Counted from the stretch's first letter, positions 34,169-47,030 are shown. The stretch is 64,000 bases of DNA from Apostichopus japonicus (GCF_037975245.1 NC_092579.1:30465666-30529665), one strand, 5' to 3'. Numbers and translations are program-made. Notes: a model not told the origin generated them from the sequence alone.

Positions 34169-36729
34169 GTTAACATGCCTCATGTAAAACATAACGTTGT
34201 ATTGGGGTTGTGTTTATTGTCTTGGTCAACATGCCTCATGTAAAACATAACGTTGTATTGGGGTTGTGTTTATTGTCTCGGTCAACATGCCTCATGTAAA
34301 ACATAACGTTGTATTGGGGTTGTTTATTGTCTTGGTTAACATGCCTCATGTAAAACATAACGTTGTATTGGGGTTGTTTATTGTAACATGCCTCATGTAA
34401 AACATAGGCCTAACGTTGTAATTGGAGTTGTTTATTGTCTTGGTTAACATGCCTCATGTAAAACATAACGTTGTATTGGGGTTGTTTATTGTCGTGGTTA
34501 ACATGCCTCATGTAAAACATAACGTTGTAATTGGGGTTGTTTATTGTCTTGGTTAACATGCCTCATGTAAAACATAACGTTGTAATTGGGGTTGTTTATT
34601 GTCGTGGTTAACATGCCTCATGTAAAACATAACGTTATAATTGGGGTTGTTTGTTGTCTTGGTTAACATGCCTCATGTTAAACATAACGTTGTAATTGGG
34701 GTTGTTATTGTCTTGGTTAACATGCCTCATTTAAAACATAACGTTGTATTGGGGTTGTTTGTTGTCTTGGTGAACATGCCTCATGTTAAACATAACGTTG
34801 TAATTGGGGTTGTTATTGTCTTGGTTAACATGCCTCATGTAAAACATAACATTGTATTTGGGGTTGTTTATTGTCTTGGTTAACATGCCTCATGTTAAAC
34901 ATAACGTTGTAATTGGGGTTGTTATTGTCTTGGTTAACATGCCTCATGTAAAACATAACATTGTATTTGGGGTTGTTTATTGTCTTGGTTAACATGCCTC
35001 ATGTAAAACATAACGTTGTAATTGGGGTTGTTTATTGTCTTGGTCAACATGCCTCTCGTAAAACATAACACTGTAATTGGGGTTGTTCATTGTCTTGGTT
35101 AACATGCCTCATGTAAAACATAACTTTGTATTGGAGTTGTTTATTGTCTTGGTTAACATGCCTCATGTAAAACATAACGTTGTAATTGGAGTTGTTTATT
35201 GTCTTGGTTAACATGCCTCATGTAAAACATAACGTTGTAATTGGGGTTGTTTATTGTCTTGGTTAACATGCCTCATGTAAAACATAACGTTGTAATTGGA
35301 GTTGTTTATTGTCTTGGTTAACATGCCTCATGTAAAACATAACGTTGTAATTGGGGTTGTTTATTGTCTTGGTTAACATGCCTCATGTAAAACATAACGT
35401 TGTAATTGGAGTTGTTTATTGTCTTGGTTAACATGCCTCATGTAAAACATAACATTGTATTTGGGGTTGTTCATTGTCTTGGTTAACATGCCTCATGTAA
35501 AACATAACATTGTATTTGGGGTTGTTTATTGTCTTGGTTAACATGCCTCATGTAAAACATAACGTTGTAATTGGGGTTGTTTATTGTCTTGGTCAACATG
35601 CCTCTCGTAAAACATAACGTTGTAATTGGGGTTGTTCATTGTCTTGGTTAACATGCCTCATGTAAAACAATACGTTGTAATTTTGGTTGTTATTGTCTTG
35701 GTTAACATGCCTCATGTAAAACATAACTTTGTATTGGAGTTGTTTATTGTCTTGGTTAACATGCCTCATGTAAACAATACGTTGTAATTGGGGTTGTTTG
35801 TTGTCTTGGTGAACATGCCTCATGTTAAACATTACGTTGTAATTTGGGTTGTTTATTGTCTTGGTTAACATGCCTCATGTAAAACATAACGTTGTAACTG
35901 GAGTTGTTTATTGTCTTGGTTAACATGCCTCATGTAAAACATAACATTTGTTTGGGGTTGTTCATTGTCTTGGTTAACATGCCTCATGTAAAACATAACA
36001 TTGTATTTGGGGTTGTTTATTGTCTTGGTTAACATGCCTCATGTAAAACATAACGTTGTAATTGGGGTTGTTTATTGTCTTGGTCAACATGCCTCTCGTA
36101 AAACATAACGTTGTAATTGGGGTTGTTCATTGTCTTGGTTAACATGCCTCATGTAAAACAATACGTTGTAATTGGGGTTGTTATTGTCTTGGTTAACATG
36201 CCTCATGTAAAACATAACTTTGTATTGGAGTTGTTTATTGTCTTGGTTAACATGCCTCATGTAAAACAATACGTTGTAATTGGGGTTGTTTGTTGTCTTG
36301 GTGTACATGCCTCATGTTAAACATTACGTTGTAATTGGGGTTGTTTATTGTCTTGGTTAACATACCTCATGTAAAACATAACGTTGTAATTGGAGTTGTT
36401 TATTGTCTTGGTTAACATGCCTCATGTAAAACATAACGTTGTAATTGGGGTTGTTCATTGTCTTGGTTAACATGCCTCATGTAAAACATAACATTGTATT
36501 TGGGGTTGTTTGTTGTCTTGGTGAACATGCCTCATGTTAAACATTACGTTGTAATTGGAGTTGTTTATTGTCTTGGTTAACATGCCTCATGTAAAACATA
36601 ACGTTGTAATTGGGGTTGATTATTGTCTTGGTTAACATGCCTCATGTAAAACATAACTTTGTATTGGAGTTGTTTATTGTCTTGGTTAACATGCCTCATG
36701 TAAAACAATACGTTGTAATTGGGGTTGTG
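34169..36729 (+). repeat. ~55 bp minisatellite, about 47 copies, with higher-order structure
   Basis: The unit consists of AACATGCCTCATGTAAAACA, TAACGTTGTAATTGGGGTTG and TTTATTGTCTTGGTT (54-56 bp). Variant units (CTCTCGTAAAACATAAC; AACTTTGTATTGGAG; AACATTGTATTTGGGG; GTTAAACATTACG) recur in the same order in blocks of nine units. Positions from about 35450 to 35870 repeat at about 35940-36360, a shift of about 491 bp, with very few differences. Because units are close to 18 codons, spurious open frames with repeated MRHVNQDN or VLVNMPHVKHN peptides appear on both strands. Confidence 0.97.
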
Positions 36730-36795
36730 ATACTGTGAGACTGGATAAAACCCAGGAATTACAAACTCGATTAAGCATAAGAATATGCTTCATAG

Positions 36796-36846
36796 AAAGT
36801 TATAGATGTTATAGAAAGTTATAAAAAGTTATAGAAAGTTGTTGAA
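36796..36846 (+). repeat. Short tandem AGTTATAGAA repeat
   Basis: Four imperfect copies of a 10-16 bp unit (AGAAAGTTATAGA and AAAAAGTTATAGA) lie between the minisatellite and the LINE remnant. Confidence 0.7.
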
Positions 36847-36899
36847 GCTTTCAACGGATGCAAATAAGATAACATCTTCGGAATTACCGTAACAAACAA

Positions 36900-37930
36900 A
36901 ACGTAACAAACAATACTCATCGCTAAATGAAATTACTACCATGAAAATATTAAATGACTACAGTAATGACATGAAAAGCACTTGCAAAAAATATTAATAA
37001 ATTATGCGAAAGAAAATGTCAGACGGTAATTTTACCGAAATTTTCAAAGACGGTAATCGTCGTCTCACGGAACCACGCAACATCGCTAATTGCATTCAAT
37101 CAATTTATTTTAAACTATGGACCTTCTCTAGCTGAAAAACATATACATCATACTAACTCAGCTGCTTATCAAAGTCTCCCTGAAAGAAACAAATCTTATT
37201 TATTTTCTTTCTCTTTCCGACTTTTGAAGAGGAAATGACTAAAGTATAGTTGTTGAATGTTTATAAAAGCTTACGACAGTTTACGTCCGTGAGTAATTGA
37301 TACTGTGATCCTATTTATTAACAAACCTTTAGAACACATTTTTAATAATTCTTAAAGCAAGGCAAAAGTCGTTCAACTTTATAAGAGTGGCGATGTGGAT
37401 TGTTTTGTAAACTACCGTTCTGTTTCTGTACTGCCATGTCTTTCTAAAATATAGAGAAAGGTCAATGTTTCATCGAATACAAACTTCCCTTACCAAACAT
37501 AATATATTATTTAAAGGGCAGTATAGTTTCATCCAGGGCACCCGAATGAGTTAGCTCTAATAAATGCTATTGACAGGATTACCGAAGCCTGCAGTGACAA
37601 CTATAAAACTTCCCTGTAAAATTTCATATTGTTCATATTGATTCAAATCTTTCATGGAGCAACCACATTTCACATGTTTGCAATCGAGTTTCTAAGGATG
37701 TATAGGTATACTTGGTATATTGAAGCATATTTTACCGCAATTTATCCTGCGGCAGATTTATCTTACGCTGATTTTACCTCATTTACTTCTGTACTGTTTG
37801 GTCCGATACCACTACTAATCATCTGAATAAATTAATTGTACTTCAAAAAAGAGCCCATCAGTTTAACTTCTATACCTTCTGTGAAATTTTTACGACGTTA
37901 CATGATAAATCTTTACCAAGTATCCTATTC
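36900..37930 (+). mobile_element. Decayed, internally deleted non-LTR retrotransposon (LINE) with RT remnants
   Basis: Translation across frames gives, in order: a pre-RT segment (NDMKSTCKK, then NFTEIFKDGNRRLTEPRNIAN and NYGPSLAEKHI), an RT start (KAKVVQLYKSGDVDCFVNYRSVSVLPC, with YKSGD-x(5)-NYR-x-x-SVLP at about 37356-37445) and HPNELALINAIDRITEACSDNYK (about 37540-37610). The frame then jumps to a post-RT segment, HIDSNLSWSNHISHVCNRVS (about 37630-37690), and ends with GILGILKHILPQFI and LNKLIVLQKRA. The catalytic core between the last two RT blocks is deleted. Several stops and frameshifts show it is dead. The family is the CR1/jockey-type group of LINEs by motif. Confidence 0.85.
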
Positions 37931-40900
37931 GTTGCTTCTTAGGAGGGCCGGGGGGGGCGTGGGGGTTGGCGGTGGTGGGGAAGGGGTGAGGATTGGTATA
38001 GTGATATAGTAAGTTTCATTACTTGTTTTTGTCTATTACATCCGGGGTGTGCTCTCGTCAAACCTACCAGGGTTTTCTTTCAGCACATATTCCTATTCAC
38101 GGCATTTACTGTTAACCTGATCATCTGTAAACTGATTGTTTCTAACTGTTACGTAGTTGTGAAAAGGAAATGAAAGCTACTTCAACCTGTTGAAAAGAAA
38201 TATAAGAATAAAAATTCCAGTTTCATATGTGTCCTGTGTATGTCACTTTGTATGAAATGTATGTTTGAGTAAATAATAGGTATTCTTGTGTGCGCAGAAT
38301 TCAAGCAAGGAGGCTTACTTGTTCATCAACAAACGTTCGGTGTTAGATACAAGCAATCTCTTGATAATTGGTTAATTTAATAAACAATATATGATGATTT
38401 TTTGTTATCAATTGCCAGCATACGTAAACAGTTGTGAACCAATATTGCGAAAGTTTCGAAGGCATCTTTGCTGTTTTAAGATGATACGCCGCACGATTAC
38501 ACCGGAGCCCATACTGCCCGATATGTATCACGTAACCACATAATAGATGGGTCGCATGACAAATATCGTGTATAGTCTTTTACATGGTGTAATGACTTCT
38601 TGACTATTCGACTTCCCGTAGGAGAAGGTATGAAACAAAATAGTTTGTCTATAACATTGACGCTTTAAATGTAGAACGACGCAAACGCGGAATATCATAT
38701 CGTCAAAAAACCGGTACGCATCTGGATCCATCAGATTGAGGTCCCGAAGGCGCCGATTTCCTTTTGGTCGGGAGGACTTTTCTATAGTTACGTCCTATAT
38801 AGGCGCCAAATGAGCCTCTTGCTTCAAGGTTCTAGCACCGTGCGGTAGAATCACTGCCACTGAGCCTCAGTCCGCCACTGCATCTACGCAAAGACTGTCT
38901 CGCCCCTAAAATAGGGGCCTCTTAACGATAATACATGTAGTCTGAATATCCATCAAATCGTTCACACATTGTCCATTAATTCGCCTAATAAATATTTAGG
39001 TGGAGGGATTGTCATCTTCATTGCTATACATCAAACTGAAAAATTTCCTTCCCATTCCCTGCCTGTAGCGATTTTCAATTTTTTAAAACAAAAATGGAAA
39101 GTAATAGTTAAAAGCGGAAACTGCGGAAAAGATTTTATTACGTGCAAAATTATCATATTAAAGCAATGCCAACAATTGCATTAATCTGAATGGATTATTC
39201 AAGAGTAGAGTAAACTTTTTTGTCTCTGTAATGTGATTGCTGAAAAGGGGTGTATCGTGGATCAACCGGATATACAGCAGGTAACAAAGCGAGTGACGTC
39301 ATGATGACATGTGACCTGGAAGTTATATAATTTAAATATTTATACATAAAAAGAAACGCATGCAAGAAAACGTTTTGAACTTTAAAAAAAAAAGTTGATG
39401 ACGGAATCTTGGGTTTGAACATTCATTGAATTATGTAAATTTACAAGGTAAGTCACATGGCCATCCAATAAAAATGTTTAGTAACATTATCGGAAAGGTA
39501 TATACCATGATGACGTTACAAAATGACCTTTTGAGCACTTTGCCCCTTCTAGCTGAGGTCCTACATTTTTTAACACTTATACACTGCTTCCAAGAAGAAG
39601 AGGAAAAAAAACATTGTCGAGTCAAAAGCAATTTAGAGGTGATACATTGTCACTTAAGAGTGTGGAGAAAGGTTTTTCCTCACATATAAATGTCACATTG
39701 TTTGCCACTAGGTATTTTGGGTAACATTATTCTGATACTATTCAGTGGTTCAGTTGATATTGTCAAGAAGATGCTGAAGGTAAACTTTATCCCCCAGTGT
39801 CATTACAATCTCCCTTTCGTATAAGTTCTCGACGCTAACCAATACATTTGGGATGCTGGGTTGACGTGTTCGAGATATGAATAAAACTTTTAAAGCAAAA
39901 TAAAGAGAAACATCCTTTGGCCGATGGCAACCTGTATATATGAACTTAATAATTCTCAACAAAATGTATTGTTAGGGTCTTGCACATGGATATGTCATTC
40001 AGGACTTCAGGTTAAGAGTAGACTATATCATTAGCATTGTTGTATTGTTTATTTATTATAAACAAGTGGATGAATAGGTAATTATTTATATATTTTTTAA
40101 TACGTGAATTGGCAACACCTTCTGAGGTCACGATCACACGTATACTGCCGCCAATTTGCTATGTCATGTAATATAAAAACTATGTGTCAGCCATATTTGC
40201 AGACTACACAAAGACTTCCCTCAACGACTAATGGTTCTTGACATAGGCTATACATACGATGCAATGTATCGAGACAACATGTGATCTGATAAAAAGCGAA
40301 CGATAAGTTTGACTTTAAAATTTAATCCTCGTTCATGTAAATTTTGCAGATCTCCAAAAACAGAAGGTCTTTTTAAGTACCATATGTTTATCTTTGATGA
40401 CGTAAGTACTCCATCATGTCAAGAGTGTGTAATAATCCGTAATTACATTTCCATTAAAGGCCACTGGCTTGCTTCGATGGGTGAGACTATCTATGGATGC
40501 TTATAAGGGTCATTGCTGTTATCAAATACTACGTTTTCAATCACATATTAATTTATACTTCATTTAGTGAGAATCCTTTTTGTCATGAACTTTGACCCAA
40601 ACAAAAACATGCTTTAAATCAAATTGATAGTTTGGTATCGGTAATCTCTGTGAGGTAGGCGTTAATTATGTAATTGTTAGTTGCGATGCATTCAATCGTT
40701 CAGCCCTGGGCCTCGTTGAAAGCGTTTCAATTCGCGTCGAAACCTACCGTAATCGTGCGGTAGCATACTCTGTCTGTAAAGTAAAGTTTAAATATTACTG
40801 ATAGAATATCCTGCAATATAGTCCATGATAATACACCATTACGAACGATGAAATAAGTCATAAAAGTAAATCTTCAGGAGAAGCAAATGAACCAAATCAG

Positions 40901-41415
40901 GTATCACATTAGCATTTCAAGACACAGAATCTTCTGTGTTTGGAGGGAAAACTTGATGCAGCTTTAAAGCAAACTAAATAATGCAAAGCTGTAGTTACCT
41001 ATATTCCCTTGTACATACGCTTACTCTGCATGACGTGAAACTGAGCTAAAGTCGTGTTGGTGAAGTGACCCAACAATTTTCTTAATAAACGATCCATTAT
41101 TCATGTTACGTTGAATTAAGCGTTGTTTTACGCTATGAGGTACTAACATAAACATTCTAGTGGGTGTCAGTCTGCTTAATGATAATTAAGTCCAGTGAAG
41201 TAAATGTGATCTTTTTCTTTATCGCAAAGAAAAGAGTCAAGTGTGTGCATGGACTTGTCCTTTTTCTTTCTTAAGAGTTCATGAATAGGCGTGAACAAGT
41301 CTCTGTTGTGTGGAGGTGGACGCGGACCTCGGATGTGGGTGTATATAGAAGGTTGGCATGTCAATCGAATTTGCAACGTATAGCCTGAAGGTGTGTCGCG
41401 GAGTAAGATCAGGCA
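37931..41415. other. Gene-free stretch after the LINE
   Basis: It starts with a G-rich patch (37943-37990) and contains no recognisable exon or RNA gene. A hypothetical LINE 3' tail could lie at 38000-38290, but I could not match it. Open frames here are short. Confidence 0.4.
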
Positions 41416-41417
41416 GA

Positions 41418-41433
41418 GGGGGGGGGGGGGGGG
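41418..41433 (+). repeat. G16 homopolymer
   Basis: Sixteen consecutive G bases directly after CAGA. One of at least twelve G or C runs of 10 or more in the window. Confidence 0.95.
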
Positions 41434-41629
41434 CTTATTGCTTGGGATACATAACGGACACTGTTAGAAATTTGTTGCTATATGTGAAACAACCGCGACG
41501 CTCAGAGGGCATTTTCGGTTTAGTTTAGTGGATTTGTTCCAGATAATGAATGATTTGTACGGTTTGTATACGGTACTGATTTTGAGAAAATCTGATGGTG
41601 ACCTGTTTAACCTAACACACTTGACCTCA

Positions 41630-42060
41630 CAAGTCCCTATGCCTACCTATAAGTAGATAACCTACCTACCTAAACCTACATAAACATACATTTACCTGTA
41701 GGATACCCATACCTATACTCCTGTCTACCTACACCTAGGTAACCTACCTACCAACCTAAACCTACCTTCCTACCTTTACCTAAATGTTACATACCTACAT
41801 ATATCTAGATTACCTACCTATACCTAAGTTACATACCTTCCTATGCCTATCTATATATACCCACCTTCATACACCTACTGACATATACGTTTATTACCTA
41901 CACATACCTATGGCAAGATATCTATACTTACTTAATAGCCTACCCACCCTCGCTACCTAAAGGTATTCACCTATCACAAATACGGTACCTCCCTACCTTA
42001 CTGTGTTCTTACACACCTATAAATATCTTCTTTCACCTCGTAGCTATCTACTTACCTACT
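41630..42060 (+). repeat. Degenerate CCTA tetranucleotide repeat tract
   Basis: Dense ACCTACCTA, CCTACACCTA and TACCTAT words over about 430 bp, interrupted by substitutions. It is an old, eroded (CCTA)n microsatellite. Confidence 0.85.
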
Positions 42061-42190
42061 GTATTGAAGACCGCTCTTAGGTTAGTTCAATAGCCTGCAG
42101 TTCGTTGACCTTTCCGACGGTTATGAGAACCAAGGATCGAATATCGATCGAACGTATATTTGTTATGAGAACCATTACATTAAATTAAAT

Positions 42191-42212
42191 TATATATATA
42201 TATATATATATA
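42191..42212. repeat. (TA)n microsatellite
   Basis: About ten TA units, followed by CATGCATACATACATG. Confidence 0.9.
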
Positions 42213-45200
42213 CATGCATACATACATGTATATACGATTGTTGTTTCTCATAAACATCGGAAAGATCGTTATATCTGTATGCATACAGAGAGTGAGTCAC
42301 GACATGAAATTAAATCCGATGATGGATTGCTTACTTCGATAGGTGATCCTCCAGGTATCCACTTTGTTCTAGGCTAACAGTAGTTCATTTAAAGATAGTA
42401 CCTTTTTGTCAATGTGGCCAGATTTAGGACATGATGTATTTATACTCGCGAGCGAAGAAACGAAAAGATAATCAATTTTATCAAATTTGACGGTAAAGGA
42501 GAGATCCATCGCACATGTTATTAGATTCCTCTCTGGAAAATGTTGTCGAAAAAGTCTTCCAGTTGAATTTCGCAAATTTGGTTTAACTGGTGCTCCGTTG
42601 TCAACTGTATATTAGTTGACGATAGTTATATTTCAGTTCGGTGCAAAGCTTAAAATGTTCGTCAGAAGCGCAAGTTTTGCGCTTTCAGTGCATTCCCCCC
42701 CCCTTTTCCCCCTCCTTGTTTAATTTTTTAATGGAGAATTTAGCGATAACTTATAAGTTTCTACAATCCGTTCAAGTCTTACTGTTTAATGTGTGTATAA
42801 GTGTGCGTGGGTGTCCTGTAACTGTGTGTGTGTATATGTAGTATAAATATATGATTTTGCATCGAAGTCAGAAAAAACTTTTATAGAAAGTTTCTTTCCA
42901 TGAATAACCGCCCTGCATTAACTTAAAAACATCATGTCCACATGGTCTGTAAAATATGCTGTTGAATCCCTACTTACCTGTCTCCTCACAACAAAGGCAC
43001 TATTATAAAACTTAATGATGTACAGGTTACTGTACAAACGAACACATTTAATATTAAACAAAAGTGGCTGCCCGACCATTTTAATTGCAACTGCCATTTG
43101 TTGTTTTTTACTTTTATGCGGGCATAAACTGAAATTTAAAGTACGTTAAATAAAGTTTGAACTCTTGTATAAGGGCAAATTAAATTACCCACTGATTGGC
43201 GTTTAGTCGAGCTTTCCGTAAATGATAGCAAACTAACATAAGCAATATGCCTATTAGTCTAACTAATAAAGAAACAATAATAGAACAAAGGAAAATAAAT
43301 CGACCAATTTAGAGGAAGGATGGTGCTGGAATATGGTGCTGTAGAAAATTATTCACCTAAAACAATATCAAAACTCACATTAAAAGTTGAATATACTTAT
43401 ACATTACCATTGTGATATATGTTTACGTACCATTTATACGAAGATTGAATAATGTTTATTACTTTGTGTCCTTTTTAAATTTGTTGTTATTTGTTGTTTA
43501 TTTATTTTCGACATTGATGGCGTCCCAACAGCGCAACTCCCAACTTATACACACGACGTTACGCTCACGTTAGGAGTTTGTTGCACATATCATTAGGTTT
43601 GGAATGTTGCTTAGTTACATGGTCTGGTGTTACAAATTTACAAATTATGACAAATGTCATGTTTAACCTCATTTTTGTGATTGATTTTCAGCAGTTTGCT
43701 TGTCTTTAATTTCAGTGCTGCGGAAATATAATAAGTCTTGTGGGAAATAAGCTATCATCTTGACAATATTAGTCATATAGTTATCATAATGACGTAATGA
43801 CCACAATTGACATCAGTAGTAGACCAACCTCAAGTATAGAATGATTTGCTGAAGTGCCCTGAGTTATTGCACATAACACGCCCGGTGCACATAACACGCC
43901 CGGTATATAGTAAAATTGTGTCGATGTTTTATGAGTTATGAGGATACAACGATATATAGACATAATCATGGCTTTGAGTCAATTTCTCAAAATTTCAGAG
44001 ATGGAGTTGTTGTCATATGTAAAATATCCCTTCATTTTCGTGGATTTGTTGCCAATGGCAACCGCATGGGCTGTAGGCTAGGTTAAGTGTAACATTATTG
44101 TCATTGGTAAGTTGCATTCAAACAAATAATATTATCATCGAGCCATATATGGACGGTAACTAAGAGTGACGTCATGTTTCTATGTTGTTGGCATCACATG
44201 CATGATTACGTAAGAAACTGTCCCATTGAATGATCAAGAAGCAGGGGTGTGGGGGGGGGGGGGGTGAACTTTCGACGGGAACCACGTACAGTTTTGCAGG
44301 AATTTGCTTCAGAGGCCAACTTTCAGAAAACTAAGGATTTGTCCGGAGAGTTGGGTGGGTTACGGATACAATTCTTTCAACTAATAAAAAGTTATACTTT
44401 TGTGGATGTAACTTCAGAAATCTAACTCATATTCGTGACCCAACAATGTCCGTACCGTATCATTTGAATGTTTTAGCTATAATCTTGTGTCTTTCGAGCT
44501 CAGCATGAACAACATGTATTCGGTGTTTGTTTTGTGATATGCAGGTGCAGCGATACATGCATTGTAAATCATTTACGTACACGGCTTTGGCTGTATGGAA
44601 GGTTTCCAATACCCAGGCTATAATGTATACCGTATGATATAACATTAAGATCTATAAATATGACGAATGTCTTGTCCAAACGACAGGCCCAATTCAATTC
44701 ATTTAAAAGTTACACGACATTTTATATAAGATTGTACCTCCTCGCATGTAAGGATATTAACATCCGTCATGTATCATTCTAAACATATGCAGTGTCCCCT
44801 CCCCCCCAACCCCAACCCCCTTTTGTAACATAACCACATTTTCCTTATGTAAAGCATAACTTTTCAAATTAAAACATTTACAAGTGAAAAGTTAGTATAA
44901 CAGGTAATACTTAATCTGTAGTTTACAGACAGCCTCATTTTGTATTTTTTTTTTAATGCTAAATAAAAAACCAAACTGATAGTAGAAAACGTGTGCACTG
45001 TGTAACTTCGGATGATTCAATCATAATGAACTATATTCCCGTGTTAAATGGAAAACAAGTTCGATTATAAGTATAGAAATTGCGAGCATAATATGATTTT
45101 AACGGGGAAAAAACTTGTTTCATATATAGTCACTAAGTTTCCAACCTAAGCCTTGATTTTTTCTGGAAGGTCATCACACCATTATAGGATAACCGCAATG

Positions 45201-45732
45201 ACACGCGATTAGTAAGTCTGTTTCCACTTGAACTGATAAAATGTGGAATAAAATTATAAGATCACTGTTACAATAATATAATTACTTTGCAATAATGTTG
45301 GTATCCGTTCAATCTCTCATTGCCAATGAATGATTCATGTTATGGTTTTCTGCAACAGCGAGTTGAATTTCCAGTGAGGTGTATTATTCTCGCCCGGAAA
45401 ATCATTTGGGTGACGGATATCCTCTCGGTGAGACCCACTTTAGGAACTGATGTAGCAGAACCGAGAAAAAATTATCAACAAATGTGTCTTTTTTTCAAAG
45501 CGGAAACTAGGTTGATGCATAAAACAGAGATTCTAAGAATTATGCGTTCACTTTTTATTTTGTGGCAAATTTTGGATATGAAAGAAGAAATGTATGAAAC
45601 CTGGTTTATTGAACATACTGTATGGCTCGCACGTAATCACTGATTTAGGTTCATAGATGATTATTGATATGAATAGCGTAAATTAAAATGACAATAACAG
45701 AAAAAAATTATTGTACCTTCTTGCCAAAATAA
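42213..45732. other. Gene-free stretch
   Basis: No exon or RNA gene was recognised. It holds an 18 bp direct duplication GCACATAACACGCCCGGT (43869-43886 and 43887-43904) and a G14 run at 44251-44264. A 107-codon plus-strand frame at 45320-45643 has no recognised motif. Confidence 0.45.
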
Positions 45733-47030
45733 AAGGTTAAGGTTAAGGTTAAGGTGGAAACACTTGGTAAAGCGCACATTACTGTAAAAACACTCAATGG
45801 CGCTGAACAACAAAACAATTATAAAAACGATTTCTTAAATAAATGAGTCTTTAAAGCAGCTTTAAAAGTTCTGATGGTCTTCGAATTTCTTGTGTCGACG
45901 GGGAGAGCGTTCCAAAGTCTAGGGCCAGTGACGCTGAAAGAGCGGCCTGCGAAACATTTGCGGCGTGTGAAAGGAACCTTGAGAAGAATGCCCTTTGACG
46001 AGCGTGTTGAACGACCAGGTGTCTTAATTTCCAGCAACTCGGACAGATAAGCTGGTGCTGAATTATGTATACACTTATAAACGAGGAGGAGGATCTTGTA
46101 CTCAGCGCGGACATTAACGGGGAGGATGTGCAGCTCCTTCAATGCTGCGGAGGCACTATCATATTTTGATCTGCCGAGAATAATTTTAGCCGTGTAATTT
46201 TGGATCCTTTGTAGGGGATGAAGTGTGGAGGCCGGGAGGTTGATAAAAAGACCATTGCAATAGTCCATATGAGAGAAAATCGTGGCATTTGCAATTTTGA
46301 GACATGTCGACTTGTCCAAATATTTCCGGATCTTCTTCAGATTAAACATGGCGAGGGCTGATGCACGAGCTTTCATGGAAATATGATGTTTGAGATTGAG
46401 GGTTTCATCCAAGTAAACACCTAGTAGCTTCACACTATGGGTACGACGGACAGGAGTGTCCCCAATGGATAAAACGTCTGTATTGCACTTTGGTAGTTGG
46501 TGATTGCTTCCGAAAACGATAAACTCCGATTTTTCATCATTCATCTTAAGACGGTTAAATTGCATCCAGAGTTTCACATTTTCTAGAGTTGATGAAAGAC
46601 CCCTGATTGACTCAAATTCTGAAGAAACATCTCCGGGTTTAAAACTAGAGTAGATACTGTGGTCATCGGCGTAGCCAGTGAGGAATTGGTCATCACTGAT
46701 ACATGTGTTCATTGTGCTAGTATAGCAGGTGAAATATACTGGTCCATTTATACTACCCTGTGGTACAGAGAAATTGACCTTCATCGGCGTAGAAAGTGAT
46801 TTGTTTATACAAACAGCGAATTGTCTCTCAGATAAATACGACGATACCCATTTTCTAGCTACCCCGTGAACTCCGAAGCACTTCTTGAGAATGTCCAATA
46901 ACAGCTGGTGGTTGACTGTGTCAAACGCGGCACTCAAGTCCATTGCGGCAAATGGAGTTAATAACTGGCGCTCCATATTGCACATGATATCATTATATAA
47001 TTTCAGTAAGACAAATAATTTCGGTAAAAC
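45733..47030 (-). mobile_element. 5'-truncated CR1/L2-type LINE with a (TTAAGG)n-type tail
   Basis: The copy contains the C-terminal part of reverse transcriptase (see the coding entry). A short 3' untranslated region (45755-45818) follows, and it ends in three copies of the hexamer CCTTAA (plus strand TTAAGG, 45733-45754). Short tandem repeats at the 3' end are typical of CR1/L2-type LINEs. RT homology can be followed upstream of the first ATG through LLKLYNDIMCN to about 47025 and then stops, which marks 5' truncation during insertion. No clear target duplication was found. Confidence 0.85.
45819..46985 (-). CDS. LINE reverse transcriptase, C-terminal part (palm to thumb and tail)
   Basis: This intact 388-codon frame contains RT motif A (MDLSAAFDTVNH, catalytic Asp at residue 16), the VPQGS motif at 74-78 (SVPQGSINGP) and the catalytic YADD at 105-108. 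The typical LINE tail follows: a VKLLGVYLDETLNLKHHI segment (about 184-201), LPASTLHPLQRIQNYTAKII, then APAYLSELL and finally GPRLWNALPVDTRNSKTIRT with FKAALKTHLF at the end. The fingers, the endonuclease and ORF1 are missing, so the copy cannot be autonomous. The ATG shown is only the first Met in an open frame that continues upstream. The absence of frame breaks over 1.2 kb implies a recent insertion compared with the other LINE remnants in the window. Confidence 0.9.
   Translation of the reverse strand: MCNMERQLLTPFAAMDLSAAFDTVNHQLLLDILKKCFGVHGVARKWVSSYLSERQFAVCINKSLSTPMKVNFSVPQGSINGPVYFTCYTSTMNTCISDDQFLTGYADDHSIYSSFKPGDVSSEFESIRGLSSTLENVKLWMQFNRLKMNDEKSEFIVFGSNHQLPKCNTDVLSIGDTPVRRTHSVKLLGVYLDETLNLKHHISMKARASALAMFNLKKIRKYLDKSTCLKIANATIFSHMDYCNGLFINLPASTLHPLQRIQNYTAKIILGRSKYDSASAALKELHILPVNVRAEYKILLLVYKCIHNSAPAYLSELLEIKTPGRSTRSSKGILLKVPFTRRKCFAGRSFSVTGPRLWNALPVDTRNSKTIRTFKAALKTHLFKKSFL

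Noticed and set aside
34641-36320. Repeat proteins with MRHVNQDN or VLVNMPHVKHN units
   Set aside because: They are translations of the 55 bp minisatellite. Open frames appear on both strands because units are close to multiples of three.
34169-36729. CRISPR-like array
   Set aside because: The units are contiguous repeats without unique spacers, in eukaryotic DNA. It is a minisatellite.
45320-45643. 107-codon plus-strand open frame near the LINE
   Set aside because: It has no recognisable domain and no upstream or downstream gene signals.
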